Both the position numbers and the translations under genes were made by a program. Below the pieces are notes generated by a model that was given only the letters and a program-made list of their open reading frames with translations, did no database searches and was not told the DNA's origin. From NCBI GenBank assembly GCA_947624725.1, contig CANQLP010000009.1, positions 1-33,937 on the forward strand: a DNA stretch of 33,937 nt. Direction: 5' to 3'. This stretch comes from an uncultured Clostridia bacterium (GTDB taxonomy: Bacteria > Bacillota_A > Clostridia > TANB77 > CAG-508). Below are positions 1-8,590 of this stretch, in pieces; the stretch's first letter is position 1; each line of letters opens with the position of its first letter.

Positions 1-1177
1 ATAGTATTATTTATAGCTGTAATAGCTATAGCAAATTGTGTAAGTGCAGCAAGTGTAGTAAATTTAAGTGACAGCACAGCAACAGTATCAGAAGAAGGAT
101 CAGTAAAAACATACACATTAGATGCAGATGCTGCTGACAATAAAGAAATTGTAGTAGGACCAAGTTATTCAAATATCATACTTGATTTTGCAGACTTAAC
201 AACAGTACCAAAACTTACTATTAATGCAAAAGGAGTAACTTTAAAAGCTGAAGGAAATACAACAATTGCATCTGTAGTAGTAGGTAGAAATGGAGAAGTA
301 ATCTTTTCAGAAGATTATTCAGTTCATTCAGTTAAAACTTTAGAAAATAAAGGAACAGTAAAAGTAGAAAAAGGAAGAAGCTTTAGTGGAGCATTTACAA
401 ATGACGGAACAATGGAAGTAGCAGGAACATTAAGTAATGTAATAATGAACGGTGGAACATTACATGTAGTAAAAGACGGAAGCGTAATAGTAATGTCAAT
501 GGAAGATGGAGTAGTATCTGTTGATAAAGATGCAAAATCTTTCATAATAAAAGATACTACAGGTTTCAAAGGTGGATATGTCGAATCAGCTATAACAGGA
601 TTAGAAGATGTAGACATTGATAGTTCAGTAAAAGATCAATATATTTTATTTTCAACAAAAGATGATGAAGGAAAAGTAACAGCATACTTTATAGCACCAA
701 AAGCAGATTTACAAGTAGCAGTAAAATTTATGGATGTTGAAACAGGAAACTATGTTACAAACTTAGAAGCTAACAAAGTATATGAAGTAGAAGCAACAGT
801 TGTATACAAAGGTTCTGAATGTGTAAAAGACACAGCTTGGGATGATTTCACATTTACATCAAAGACAACAGATGTATTAATGCCTACAACAGAAAGCGAA
901 GGATTAAGAGTAAAAGCATTAAAAGATGGAAAGGCAGTATTAGAAGTAGTATTTGATAAAGATGGAGATGCAGAAGTAAAAAGAGAAGTAGAAGTAACAG
1001 TAGGAAAAGTTGAAGAAGAACCAACAAACCCAGAGAATCCAGAGAATAAACCAGCAGAAAACAACAAAGATTTAGACAAAACACCAAAAACAGGTGATTA
1101 TTGCCGATATAGCAGCAATGCCCACAGTAATTGTTGTTGTAGCAATATTAATCAAAGTAAGAGCTTATTTCTTCTAG
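1..1177 (+). CDS. Secreted cell-surface protein, 5'-truncated, frame break near the end
   Basis: The open frame runs from base 1, so the start codon lies outside the window. The first residues (IVLFIAVIAIANCVSAAS) look like the hydrophobic end of a signal peptide with an Ala-Ser cleavage region. The mature part is a Val/Thr/Lys-rich beta protein, with repeated short motifs (LENKGTVKVEKG, FTNDGTMEVAGT) around residues 115-150 and an Ig-like stretch around 240-340. A Pro/Glu/Asn-rich spacer and a TPKTGD motif follow, as in wall-anchored proteins. After TPKTGD the frame breaks: removing one base between 1099 and 1105 gives DIAAMPTVIVVVAILIKVR and a stop at 1175-1177, a typical hydrophobic anchor. 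The uncorrected frame continues into a Cys/Asn-rich nonsense tail. This break is not at a CGG. Function is unknown beyond a surface role. Confidence 0.7.
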
Positions 1178-1645
1178 CCCTTCAAAATCTTTTTGCCTCA
1201 TTATCTCATAGACAACTATTGCTACAGAATTAGATAAGTTAAGTGAACGAAGTGTCTTCTTCATAGGTATTCTTATAGTTTTATCAATATATTTAATCAA
1301 TAAATCTTCAGGAAGTCCTTTTGTCTCTTTACCAAAGAGAACAAAAATTTCATCCATCTTACTATAATCAGGTTCAGAATATATATGTTTTCCCTTTGTT
1401 GTTGCAAAGAACATATTATATTTTTCAGGAGGATATTTTTCCAAAAATTTATTTAAAGACTCATGCTCCTCTATTTCTAATTTATCCCAGTAATCAAGCC
1501 CTGCTCTTTTTACAGCCTTTTCAGATATACTAAAGCCTAAAGGATGAACTAAGTGTAATTTTGCTCCAAGTATGGCACAAGTCCTTGCAATATTTCCTGT
1601 ATTTTGTGGTATTTCAGGTTCACACATAACTATGTTTAATTTCAT
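1148..1645 (-). CDS. trmL: tRNA (cytidine/uridine-34 2'-O)-methyltransferase TrmL
   Basis: SPOUT-family methyltransferase that 2'-O-methylates the wobble base of leucine tRNAs, acting as a cytoplasmic dimer. The start at 1645 begins MKLNIVMCEPEIPQNTGNIA, the family's N-terminal signature, and is preceded by AAAGGAG at good spacing. An upstream in-frame ATG at 1705 has no such site and adds 20 unrelated residues. The C-terminal SAM-binding knot motifs are visible: VLFGKETKGLP, then IRIPM and RSLNLSNSVAIVVYE. Length of 165 residues fits the family. It converges on the surface-protein gene and their 3' ends overlap by about 30 bp. It is divergent from sipL. Confidence 0.93.
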   Translation of the reverse strand: MKLNIVMCEPEIPQNTGNIARTCAILGAKLHLVHPLGFSISEKAVKRAGLDYWDKLEIEEHESLNKFLEKYPPEKYNMFFATTKGKHIYSEPDYSKMDEIFVLFGKETKGLPEDLLIKYIDKTIRIPMKKTLRSLNLSNSVAIVVYEIMRQKDFEGLEEISSYFD

Positions 1646-1685
1646 ATTAATTACTCCTTTGAAAGTTTTGAATTTAATATTTGAT

Positions 1686-1694
1686 ATTATATCA
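1686..1694 (-). promoter_or_regulatory. Extended -10 promoter for trmL
   Basis: On the minus strand the sequence reads TGATATAAT, a perfect -10 hexamer with the TGn extension, about 40 bases upstream of the chosen trmL start. No clear -35 is seen, which is acceptable for an extended -10 promoter. Confidence 0.5.
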
Positions 1695-1771
1695 TATTTA
1701 TACAAAAATAGGAATTTTTTTGTCCTTAAAACATATATATATAAACAAAGAAAATTTTAAGGAGGAGAGAT

Positions 1772-3327
1772 ATGGTAGACGCTATAAAGGAAAACTTATG
1801 TATAAACAAAATTGTTGGAAATAAAACTTTTGAAATAACAGTCGAAGGAGATAGAATTATTCCAGATTCTAAACCGGATATTTTGAGTGAAATAAGCACA
1901 ACAGGAAATGTTTGTATTTATAAAAGAGAAATACTAGAAGGAAAAGTAAGATTAGATGGAAATGTAAATATATATCTAATGTATGTTGCAGATGGTGAAA
2001 ATCAAGCAGTTAGAGGATTTAACACTAACATAGATTTCACCGAAATACTGGATTTCCCTGGAATAGAAAGTAAAATGACACTTGATGAGAATATATGTAT
2101 CAAAAAAATAGAATGTAAAATATTAAACGGAAGAAAAGTAAAATTTATTATTACTCTAGAAGCTGATGTTACTGTATTTTTAAATGAAAATGAAGAAATG
2201 ATAAAAGAAATAAGGGGAATTGATGATATTCAGCTAAAACAAGTTTCTTTAAACATGAATTCGCTTGTTGGTCAGAATTCGACTAAAACTTCGGCAAAAG
2301 AGAATATAACTATTAGCAACGAAGATAATATTTTAGAAATCTTATCTTTTGAATTTGATATAATTAATAAAGACTCAAAAGTTAGCTACAATAAAATTTT
2401 AGCAAAAGCAGATGTAGCAACTAGAATTTTATATCTAACAGATGAACGGAAGAATAAAAAGCGTAGAAGAAACAATTCCAGTTATGGGCTTTATAGATTT
2501 AGTACGGAATTTCAGAAGATGATTTTTGTGAAGTGAAATATAAAGTAAAAAATGTTGAAATTAAACCAAATTCTTCAGAAGAACATTCTATAAGCGTTGA
2601 AATAGAGCTAGAGATATTTGCAAGAGCGTTTGGAGATAAAGAAATAAGTATAATACAAGATATGTATAGTCCAAGTGTAAACTTAAAATTTAATGAGAAA
2701 GTGCAAAGTACAATGGTAAATATGAGAAATACTAAAAGCACAGTAAATATTAAAGAAAAAGTAAATTTAGATGATGTAGAATACAATAAAGTTAATGCAA
2801 TTTATGTAAATGCTACAATTGATGAGAAAAATATTTTAAAAGATATGGTAAAAGTAAATGGAACTATGCAATTTAGAGTGGCTTTAGCAAACGATGAAGA
2901 TACAGATTTAAGAACAAAAGAATTTGAGATACCTTTTAGTTTTAGCCAAGAAATAGATGGAATAGATAGTAACAGCATGGTAGACATAGAGCTCGAAAAC
3001 ACATATAAGGAATTTACAAAGGATAATATGGAAGGAAAAATAAATGTAAATTTAGGAGTAAATACAAATTCATATAATATAAGAAACATGGGAGTAATTG
3101 AAAATGTAGAGGATGCAGAGTATACAGATGATAGTCCTTATAGTATGGTAATTTATTTTGTAAAGCCGAATGATACGCTTTGGAAGATTGCTAAAAAATA
3201 TAGGAGTACAGTTTCTGATATTGCGAGAATAAATAATATTGAAAATCCAGATAAAATAAGTGTAGGGACGCAATTATTTATTCCAAAATGTAGTATACAC
3301 AGAATAGAAACTCCAGCAAATGTATAG
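1772..3327 (+). CDS. sipL: SipL-like spore morphogenesis protein (SPOCS/DUF3794 domains plus LysM), two CGG frame breaks
   Basis: In Clostridioides difficile, SipL binds SpoIVA and is needed for spore coat assembly around the forespore. This gene has the same plan: repeated SPOCS (DUF3794) beta domains across residues 1-430 and a C-terminal LysM domain (NDTLWKIAKKYRSTVSDIAR, then SVGTQLFIPK). The start has a strong AAGGAGGAGA site. The frame breaks at C2447 (gaa-C-gga) and again at C2505 (gta-C-gga). Skipping both gives GRIKSVEETIPVMGFIDLV joined to GISEDDFCEVKYKVKN, an uninterrupted SPOCS domain, and 517 residues in total, close to SipL length. Without the shifts the product stops at 2536. 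yunB follows after 5 bases, so the two are likely a sporulation operon. Confidence 0.88.
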
Positions 3328-3332
3328 AAGAT

Positions 3333-4044
3333 ATGGATAAAATATATTCAAGAAAAAGAATTAAAGTACCAAATGTAAAACTATTTAGAAAAAGAGGATT
3401 CTTTAGAAAAAAAGTAGCCGTCGAAATAATATTAGTACTATGTATTGCAGTAATTACATTTTATATGGTTTTTAAAGCAATAGTTCCAATTATGGATGCT
3501 GTATGCAAGGATGCTGCCAAAGCAAAGGCAACTATGGTTTCAAATGATGTAGCGACAGATGTTATGAAGAAATATACCTATGATGATTTTGTGAGCATAT
3601 ATAAAGATAATCAAGGCAATGTAACTATGTTACAATCAAATGTAGTTACAATAAATGAGATAACATCAAGTGTAGCAATGAAGATTCAATCTAATTTATT
3701 AGAAGATGATGAAAGTAAAGTAAATGTAAAGCTTCGGAAGTTTTACAGGAATACGAATTTTATCAGGATTTGGACCTGATATTAAAATCACATTTCTTGA
3801 TTCTGGTGCAGTTGAAACAAAGGTTAGGTCTGAATTTAATAGCACAGGAATAAATCAGACAATACATAGGCTATATTTAGATGTAAATTGCAATGTTAAT
3901 ATTCTTACGCCATATAATGTTATATCTGAAAATATAACAAATGAGATTGTTATTGCAGAAAATGTAATAATCGGGCTTGTACCTTCTACATATTATAATT
4001 TGGAGGGGATGAGTGAAGGCAATGCGATTGATATATTAGAATAA
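3333..4044 (+). CDS. yunB: Sporulation protein YunB, one CGG frame break
   Basis: YunB is a sporulation protein reported to be needed for normal spore germination in Bacillus subtilis. The protein has a basic N-terminus (KRIKVPNVKLFRKRGFFRKK), one membrane segment at about residues 33-55 (EIILVLCIAVITFYMVFKAI) and an extracytoplasmic domain. In the zero frame it ends at 3779 in an unrelated tail. The break is at C3735 (ctt-C-gga). Skipping it gives GSFTGIRILSGFGPDIKITF and a family-typical ending (NCNVNILTPYNVISENI, then VIIGLVPSTYYNLEG) with a stop at 4042-4044, for 236 residues in all. It lies 5 bases after sipL and is followed by a terminator. Confidence 0.88.
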
Positions 4045-4073
4045 AAGAGGGTATTGGAAGAATATCCTCTTTT
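4043..4073 (+). terminator. Intrinsic terminator of the sipL-yunB unit
   Basis: AAAAGAGG at 4043-4050 pairs with CCTCTTTT at 4066-4073, and inner bases GTATT/AATAT extend the stem. It overlaps the yunB stop codon. Confidence 0.75.
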
Positions 4074-4141
4074 ATCATCTATTTTAATTTATAATCTTTT
4101 TATATATTTCTAAAAAAATCACACAAATTTCCTTAAAACCC

Positions 4142-4170
4142 TTGACAAAAGCCAAAAAATAGTGTAAAGT
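4142..4170 (+). promoter_or_regulatory. Sigma-A-type promoter for the ylxM-ffh operon
   Basis: TTGACA at 4142-4147, a 17-base spacer and TAAAGT at 4165-4170, about 60 bases upstream of ylxM. It is the only good promoter between the yunB terminator and the SRP operon. Confidence 0.7.
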
Positions 4171-4233
4171 AATAATGCTTGCGTGTTGAAAAGCAAAAAT
4201 TCATAATTTTAGAAAGGATAAAACTTAATAGTT

Positions 4234-4582
4234 ATGGATAAAAATGTTGAAATCGGCTTGCTATGCGACATATATGGAGAACTTCTAACTGCAAAACAAC
4301 AAGATGTGTTAGATTTATATTATAATGATAATTTATCACTTGCAGAAGTGGCAGAAGAACTAGGCATAACAAGGCAAGCTGTAAAAGACAGTATTATGAA
4401 GGGAGAGAAGAGACTTTTTCGGATTAGAAGAAAAACTTGGAATTATGAAAAAATCAGTAAAACAAGAAAAACAGATACAAAAGATTTTATCTGAGTTATC
4501 CAAAATCCAGACAAAGTACACTGATGAAGAAATTAGCACTATCTTAGAAAATGTTGTTCATGAACTTAAGTGTTTAGCTTAA
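4234..4582 (+). CDS. ylxM: YlxM/p13-like SRP-associated helix-turn-helix protein, one CGG frame break
   Basis: YlxM is a small helix-turn-helix protein encoded next to ffh in Firmicutes and implicated in signal recognition particle function. The N-terminal part matches the family: LCDIYGELLTAKQQDVLDLY, then SLAEVAEELGITRQAVKDSI. In the zero frame the protein derails at C4420 (ttt-C-gga) and ends at 4494. Skipping that C gives GLEEKLGIMKKSVKQEKQ and a helical C-terminus ending ENVVHELKCLA, for 115 residues, normal for YlxM. The stop at 4582 is 25 bases before ffh. The preceding AGAAAGGA ribosome site is spaced slightly long. Confidence 0.9.
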
Positions 4583-4607
4583 AAAATAACAAAAGGAGGA
4601 GAAAAAA

Positions 4608-5960
4608 ATGGCTTTTGAAGGTTTATCATCAAGACTACAAGATATAACGAGAAAGCTAAAAGGCAAAGCAAGAATTACAGAAGGAGATTTGAAAGAAATC
4701 TTAAGAGAAGTAAAACTTGCGCTTTTAGAGGCAGATGTAAATTATAAGATTGTAAAAGAATTTATTGCAGACATAGAGAAAAAAGCTCTTGGTCAAGATG
4801 TACTAAAGTCATTAACTCCAGGACAACAAGTAGTAAAAATTGTTAAAGACGAACTTGTAGAATTACTTGGAGGAGAAGAAAGTAAAATCGCATTTACTCC
4901 AAATCCACCTACAGTTATAATGCTTGTTGGACTACAAGGTTCTGGTAAGACAACTACCTGCGGAAAACTTGCAAATCTTTTAAGGAAGCAAGGCAAAAAA
5001 CCATTACTTGTTGCGTGTGATGTATATAGACCAGCAGCCATTAAGCAACTTCAAGTTGTAGGAGCAAGTTTGAATATTCCAGTTTTTGTAAATGAAAATT
5101 CAAAAGATGTAGTTCATATTGCAAAACAAGGTATAGAAGTTGCAATGTCTAAATTAAATGATGTTGTAATACTAGATACAGCAGGAAGACTTCATATAGA
5201 TGAAGAATTAATGCAAGAATTACAAAGAGTAAAGCAAAATGTTAAACCACATGAAATTTTACTTGTAGTAGATAGTATGACAGGTCAAGATGCAGTAAAT
5301 GTAGGTGAGAATTTCAATGAAAAACTTGGAATAGATGGAATAATACTTACAAAACTTGATGGTGATACAAGAGGTGGTGCGGCCCTTTCTCTAAAAAAGG
5401 TTACAGGTAGACCAATTAAATTCGCGGGAATGGGAGAAAAATTAAGTGAACTAGAAACATTTTACCCAGAAAGAATGGCAGAAAGAATACTTGGCATGGG
5501 AGATGTTTTATCAATCATAGAAAAGGCAGAAGCGGCTTTTGATGAAGAAGAAGCAATTGAGCTTGAAAAAAGATTAAGAAAGCAAGAATTTGACTTAGAT
5601 GATTATTTAGTTCAATTAAGACAGATGAAGAAAATGGGCTCATTTTCATCTATACTTAAAATGTTACCAGGAATGAATAAGCTTGGAGACATTAAAGTGG
5701 ATGATAATGAATTTGTAAAGATAGAAGCTATGATTTGTTCTATGACAAAAAAAGAAAGAAGAAATCCTAAAATATTAAATGGAAGTAGAAGACAAAGAAT
5801 TGCAAAAGGTTCAGGAACAAAGGTAGAAGATATAAATAAATTTATGAAATCATTCGAGATGACACAAAAAATGATGAAGCAGATGAAGGATAAAAAAGGC
5901 GGAATGAGGAAAGCACTTAAAGGCTTAGACATGAATGATTTGAAAAACTTTAAAATGTAA
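4608..5960 (+). CDS. ffh: Signal recognition particle GTPase Ffh
   Basis: SRP54 homologue that binds 4.5S/6S RNA and signal peptides and delivers ribosomes to FtsY. The N domain occupies residues 1-85. The G domain contains the P-loop GLQGSGKTTTCGKLA (about 107-121), DVYRPAA, DTAGRLHIDEELM and TKLDGDTRGGAALS. The Met-rich M domain follows from about 300, with many Met-Lys motifs such as LRQMKKMGSF, LPGMNK and SFEMTQKMMKQMKDKKGG. Its 450 residues are full length, it starts after GGAGG, and it has no zero-frame CGG codon. It heads the ribosome and tRNA-maturation genes downstream. Confidence 0.97.
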   Translation: MAFEGLSSRLQDITRKLKGKARITEGDLKEILREVKLALLEADVNYKIVKEFIADIEKKALGQDVLKSLTPGQQVVKIVKDELVELLGGEESKIAFTPNPPTVIMLVGLQGSGKTTTCGKLANLLRKQGKKPLLVACDVYRPAAIKQLQVVGASLNIPVFVNENSKDVVHIAKQGIEVAMSKLNDVVILDTAGRLHIDEELMQELQRVKQNVKPHEILLVVDSMTGQDAVNVGENFNEKLGIDGIILTKLDGDTRGGAALSLKKVTGRPIKFAGMGEKLSELETFYPERMAERILGMGDVLSIIEKAEAAFDEEEAIELEKRLRKQEFDLDDYLVQLRQMKKMGSFSSILKMLPGMNKLGDIKVDDNEFVKIEAMICSMTKKERRNPKILNGSRRQRIAKGSGTKVEDINKFMKSFEMTQKMMKQMKDKKGGMRKALKGLDMNDLKNFKM

Positions 5961-6032
5961 GAATATTTCTAATTAATTAGTTTTTAATTTTAAAAATATA
6001 TATTCAAATAGTGAGAGGAGGCGAAAAACATT

Positions 6033-6263
6033 ATGGTAAAAATAAGATTGCAAAGAATAGGAAAGAAAAAGGCACCTTTCTATCATATAGTAGTTGCTGA
6101 TTCAAGATCTCCAAGAGATGGCAAAATAATTGAACAAATTGGTACTTATGATCCTATGAAAGATCCAGCAGTTATTTCTTTAGATAAAGAAAAATGCGAA
6201 ACTTGGATAAAAAATGGTGCAAAACCAACTGATACTGTTAAGGCTTTAATAGAAAAAGCATAA
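6033..6263 (+). CDS. rpsP: 30S ribosomal protein S16
   Basis: Starts [20 protein letters not shown] and contains [20 protein letters not shown], the S16 signature. Length of 76 residues is typical of the short Firmicute form. The ribosome site is GAGAGGAGG. It sits in the conserved place between ffh and khpA. Confidence 0.97.
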   Translation: MVKIRLQRIGKKKAPFYHIVVADSRSPRDGKIIEQIGTYDPMKDPAVISLDKEKCETWIKNGAKPTDTVKALIEKA

Positions 6264-6290
6264 TGTAAAAAGAAAGGAAATGTATTTACT

Positions 6291-6521
6291 ATGAAAGATA
6301 TCTTACAAACAATTATTGAAGCTTTAGTAGATGATAAATCTCAAGTTATAATTAATGAAAAAGAAGATAGCAAAGGAATAACTTTTGAGGTGAAAGTTGC
6401 TAAATCTGATATGGGAAGAGTAATTGGAAAAGAAGGAAAAATTGCGAAATCTATTAGAACTATATTTAAAGCAGTAAGCACAAAGGAACATAAGAAAGTT
6501 ACAATTGAATTTGTAGATTAA
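6291..6521 (+). CDS. khpA: KH-domain RNA-binding protein KhpA
   Basis: Single-KH-domain protein of 76 residues. The RNA-binding GxxG loop appears as GRVIGKEGKIAKSIRTIF at about residues 43-60. KhpA partners with KhpB/Jag in Gram-positive bacteria as a global RNA binder affecting cell elongation. Its position between rpsP and rimM is the conserved one. Confidence 0.94.
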   Translation: MKDILQTIIEALVDDKSQVIINEKEDSKGITFEVKVAKSDMGRVIGKEGKIAKSIRTIFKAVSTKEHKKVTIEFVD

Positions 6522-6543
6522 TAAGGAGAATGCCAAAAAATAT

Positions 6544-7062
6544 ATGGAGAACTTATTAGAGATAGGTCAAATCGTAAACTCATATGGAATAAAAGGTTTT
6601 TTGAAAGTAGTACCATATACAGACGATATAAATAGATATAGCTTGCTTAAAAATATTTATATTGAAAAAAATAAAAAATTGGTGCAAAAAGAAGTTGAAG
6701 AAGTTAAGTATCATAACAAATTAGTTTTATTAAAACTAAAGGGGATAGATAATATAGATGATACTTTGGAGTTTAAAGGTTGCTACATCAAAATTGAAAG
6801 AAGTGATGCAGTAAAGCTTCCAGAGGATAGTTATTTTATTGTAGATTTAATTGGAATGGAAGTTTATCAAGATGAAAATCCAGAAAAACTACTTGGCGTA
6901 CTAATAGATGTATTTCCAACAGGAAGTAATGATGTATATGTAGTGAAAGATGAACTTGGAAAACAACTATTATTACCTGCAATAGCTGATGTTATAAAAT
7001 CTGTTGATGTAGAAAATAAGAAAATGACTGTTCATTTAATTGAAGGATTAGAGGGAGAATAA
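6544..7062 (+). CDS. rimM: 16S rRNA processing factor RimM
   Basis: RimM assists maturation of the 30S head and binds S19. The N-terminal motif LEIGQIVNSYGIKGFLKV and the PRC-barrel region (YFIVDLIGMEVY, then GVLIDVFPTGSNDVYVV and LLLPAIADVI) are present. Length of 172 residues is typical. The AAGGAG site lies at 6522-6528, and trmD follows after 2 bases, suggesting coupled translation. Confidence 0.95.
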   Translation: MENLLEIGQIVNSYGIKGFLKVVPYTDDINRYSLLKNIYIEKNKKLVQKEVEEVKYHNKLVLLKLKGIDNIDDTLEFKGCYIKIERSDAVKLPEDSYFIVDLIGMEVYQDENPEKLLGVLIDVFPTGSNDVYVVKDELGKQLLLPAIADVIKSVDVENKKMTVHLIEGLEGE

Positions 7063-7064
7063 AT

Positions 7065-7733
7065 ATGAAATTTACCATATTAACTTTATTTCCAGAGATG
7101 TTTGCAAATTTTAAAGCAAGCATAATAAAAAGAGCAGTTGATAAAAATTTAATAGAAATAGAAGTTATAAATATCAGAGATTTTGCAGAAAATAAGCATA
7201 AAAAAGTAGATGATACACCTTATGGTGGAGGAGCTGGAATGGTTATGATGCCAGATGTAGTCTATAGTGCTTATGAAGCAGTTAAAACCGAAGAATCAAA
7301 AGTTATATACTTATCACCACAAGGAAAAACCTTGACACAGAATAAAGTAAAAGAATTATCAAAAGGTAATGAACATATTATTTTACTTTGTGGACATTAT
7401 GAGGGAATTGACCAAAGAGTTATAGATGAGATTGTAGATGAAGAAATATCCATAGGAGACTATGTTTTGACAGGTGGAGAGATACCTGCAATGGTACTTG
7501 TAGATGCTGTTTCAAGATATGTAGATGGAGTAATAAGTAAAGAATCAATAGAAGAAGAAAGTTTTTCAAACGATAATTTACTAGAATATCCACAATATAC
7601 AAGACCAGAAGAATTTCATGGAGTAAAAGTTCCAGAAGTTTTGCTTAGCGGGAATCATCAAAATATAGAAGAATGGAGAAAATTAAAGTCTTTAGAAATA
7701 ACAAAGAAAAAAAGACCTGATTTATTGAAATAA
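7065..7733 (+). CDS. trmD: tRNA (guanine-37-N1)-methyltransferase TrmD
   Basis: SPOUT enzyme that makes m1G37 in tRNAs. The modification is known to suppress +1 frameshifting. Motifs: [11 protein letters not shown] at the start, [13 protein letters not shown], the knot region [20 protein letters not shown] and [20 protein letters not shown], and a C-terminal tRNA-binding tail with [11 protein letters not shown] and [13 protein letters not shown]. At 222 residues it is slightly short but contains all motifs. Its known role in frame maintenance makes it relevant to the CGG frame breaks in this genome, although nothing in its own sequence looks altered. Confidence 0.96.
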   Translation: MKFTILTLFPEMFANFKASIIKRAVDKNLIEIEVINIRDFAENKHKKVDDTPYGGGAGMVMMPDVVYSAYEAVKTEESKVIYLSPQGKTLTQNKVKELSKGNEHIILLCGHYEGIDQRVIDEIVDEEISIGDYVLTGGEIPAMVLVDAVSRYVDGVISKESIEEESFSNDNLLEYPQYTRPEEFHGVKVPEVLLSGNHQNIEEWRKLKSLEITKKKRPDLLK

Positions 7734-7756
7734 AAAAAGCGAAAGGAGTAAAGAAG

Positions 7757-8407
7757 ATGGACATTATTAAGTCTATAGAGCATGAACATTTAAAAGAGAA
7801 AGTTCCAGTATTAGATGTAGGAAATACTGTAAGAGTTCATGCCAAAATTAAAGAAGGAAACCGTGAAAGAATACAGGTTTTCGAAGGTATAATTATTAAA
7901 AAACAAGGTGGAGGAGTAAATGAAACATTCACAGTAAGAAAGATTTCTTATGGTGTTGGTGTTGAAAAAACATTTTTATTACATTCACCAATGATTGAAA
8001 AAATCGAAGTTGTAAGAGTAGGAAAGGCAAGACGCGCAAAACTTTATTATTTAAGAGATAGAGTTGGTAAATCTGCTAGAACTAAAGAGAAAGTTGGAGC
8101 AAGAATTGAGACAAAAGAAATTGTCTTAAAGGAAAATCTTGTAGAAGAAGAACCCGCTAAAGAAGCAGAAGTTACAGAGGCACCAGTAGAAAATGTAGAA
8201 GAAAAAGTAGAGGAAGTTGCTAATGTACAAGAGGCAGCACCAGTAAAAGAAGAAAAAGCAGAAGAAGTAGCAAACAATGATACAGCAGCTCCTTCAGAAG
8301 CAAAAGAAGAAGCACCAGCTGTAGAAACAGAGACACCAGTTGTTCAAGAAACAGTTGATACTGTTACAGAATCTGATACTGCAGTAGATGTAAAAGATGA
8401 GAAATAA
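7757..8407 (+). CDS. rplS: 50S ribosomal protein L19 with a long acidic C-terminal extension
   Basis: Residues 1-115 are a complete L19: [87 protein letters not shown]. After this come about 100 extra residues that are Glu/Val/Ala/Pro/Thr-rich and low complexity, for example [20 protein letters not shown]. Ordinary L19 ends near residue 115-120. The tail stays open, in the same A-rich codon style, and ends just before the operon terminator, so it is unlikely to be a readthrough error. Its function is unknown; it would be a disordered acidic appendage on the ribosome surface near the subunit interface. Confidence 0.95.
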   Translation: MDIIKSIEHEHLKEKVPVLDVGNTVRVHAKIKEGNRERIQVFEGIIIKKQGGGVNETFTVRKISYGVGVEKTFLLHSPMIEKIEVVRVGKARRAKLYYLRDRVGKSARTKEKVGARIETKEIVLKENLVEEEPAKEAEVTEAPVENVEEKVEEVANVQEAAPVKEEKAEEVANNDTAAPSEAKEEAPAVETETPVVQETVDTVTESDTAVDVKDEK

Positions 8408-8428
8408 ATTATATTAGAATAAAATAGG

Positions 8429-8463
8429 AAGAAGGCATATAATATTTATATACCTTCTTTTTG
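8429..8463 (+). terminator. Terminator of the ylxM-rplS operon
   Basis: AAGAAGGcATAT pairs with ATATaCCTTCTT, followed by a T-rich run to 8463 and beyond. It lies 22 bases after the rplS stop. Confidence 0.8.
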
Positions 8464-8520
8464 TTTTGTCATAAAATCTAGATTTTTGCAAATTTATGTC
8501 GAAAAATTTGTTCTTTTCTA

Positions 8521-8549
8521 TTGGCAAAAACTAAAAAGTATGAGATAAT
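8521..8549 (+). promoter_or_regulatory. Promoter for the M26-like protease gene
   Basis: TTGGCA at 8521-8526, a 17-base spacer and GATAAT at 8544-8549, about 40 bases before the start codon. Confidence 0.6.
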
Positions 8550-8590
8550 GTATATATCTATAGTTATTTTGAAAGGATTGGTAAATAAGT

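Noticed and set aside
3735..3779. Ordinary long-read homopolymer indel errors
   Set aside because: The extra base is a C in varied contexts (after GAA, CTT, AAA, GGA, TCA), not within a run of Cs, and always at a codon boundary before Gly. An unknown systematic artefact remains possible.
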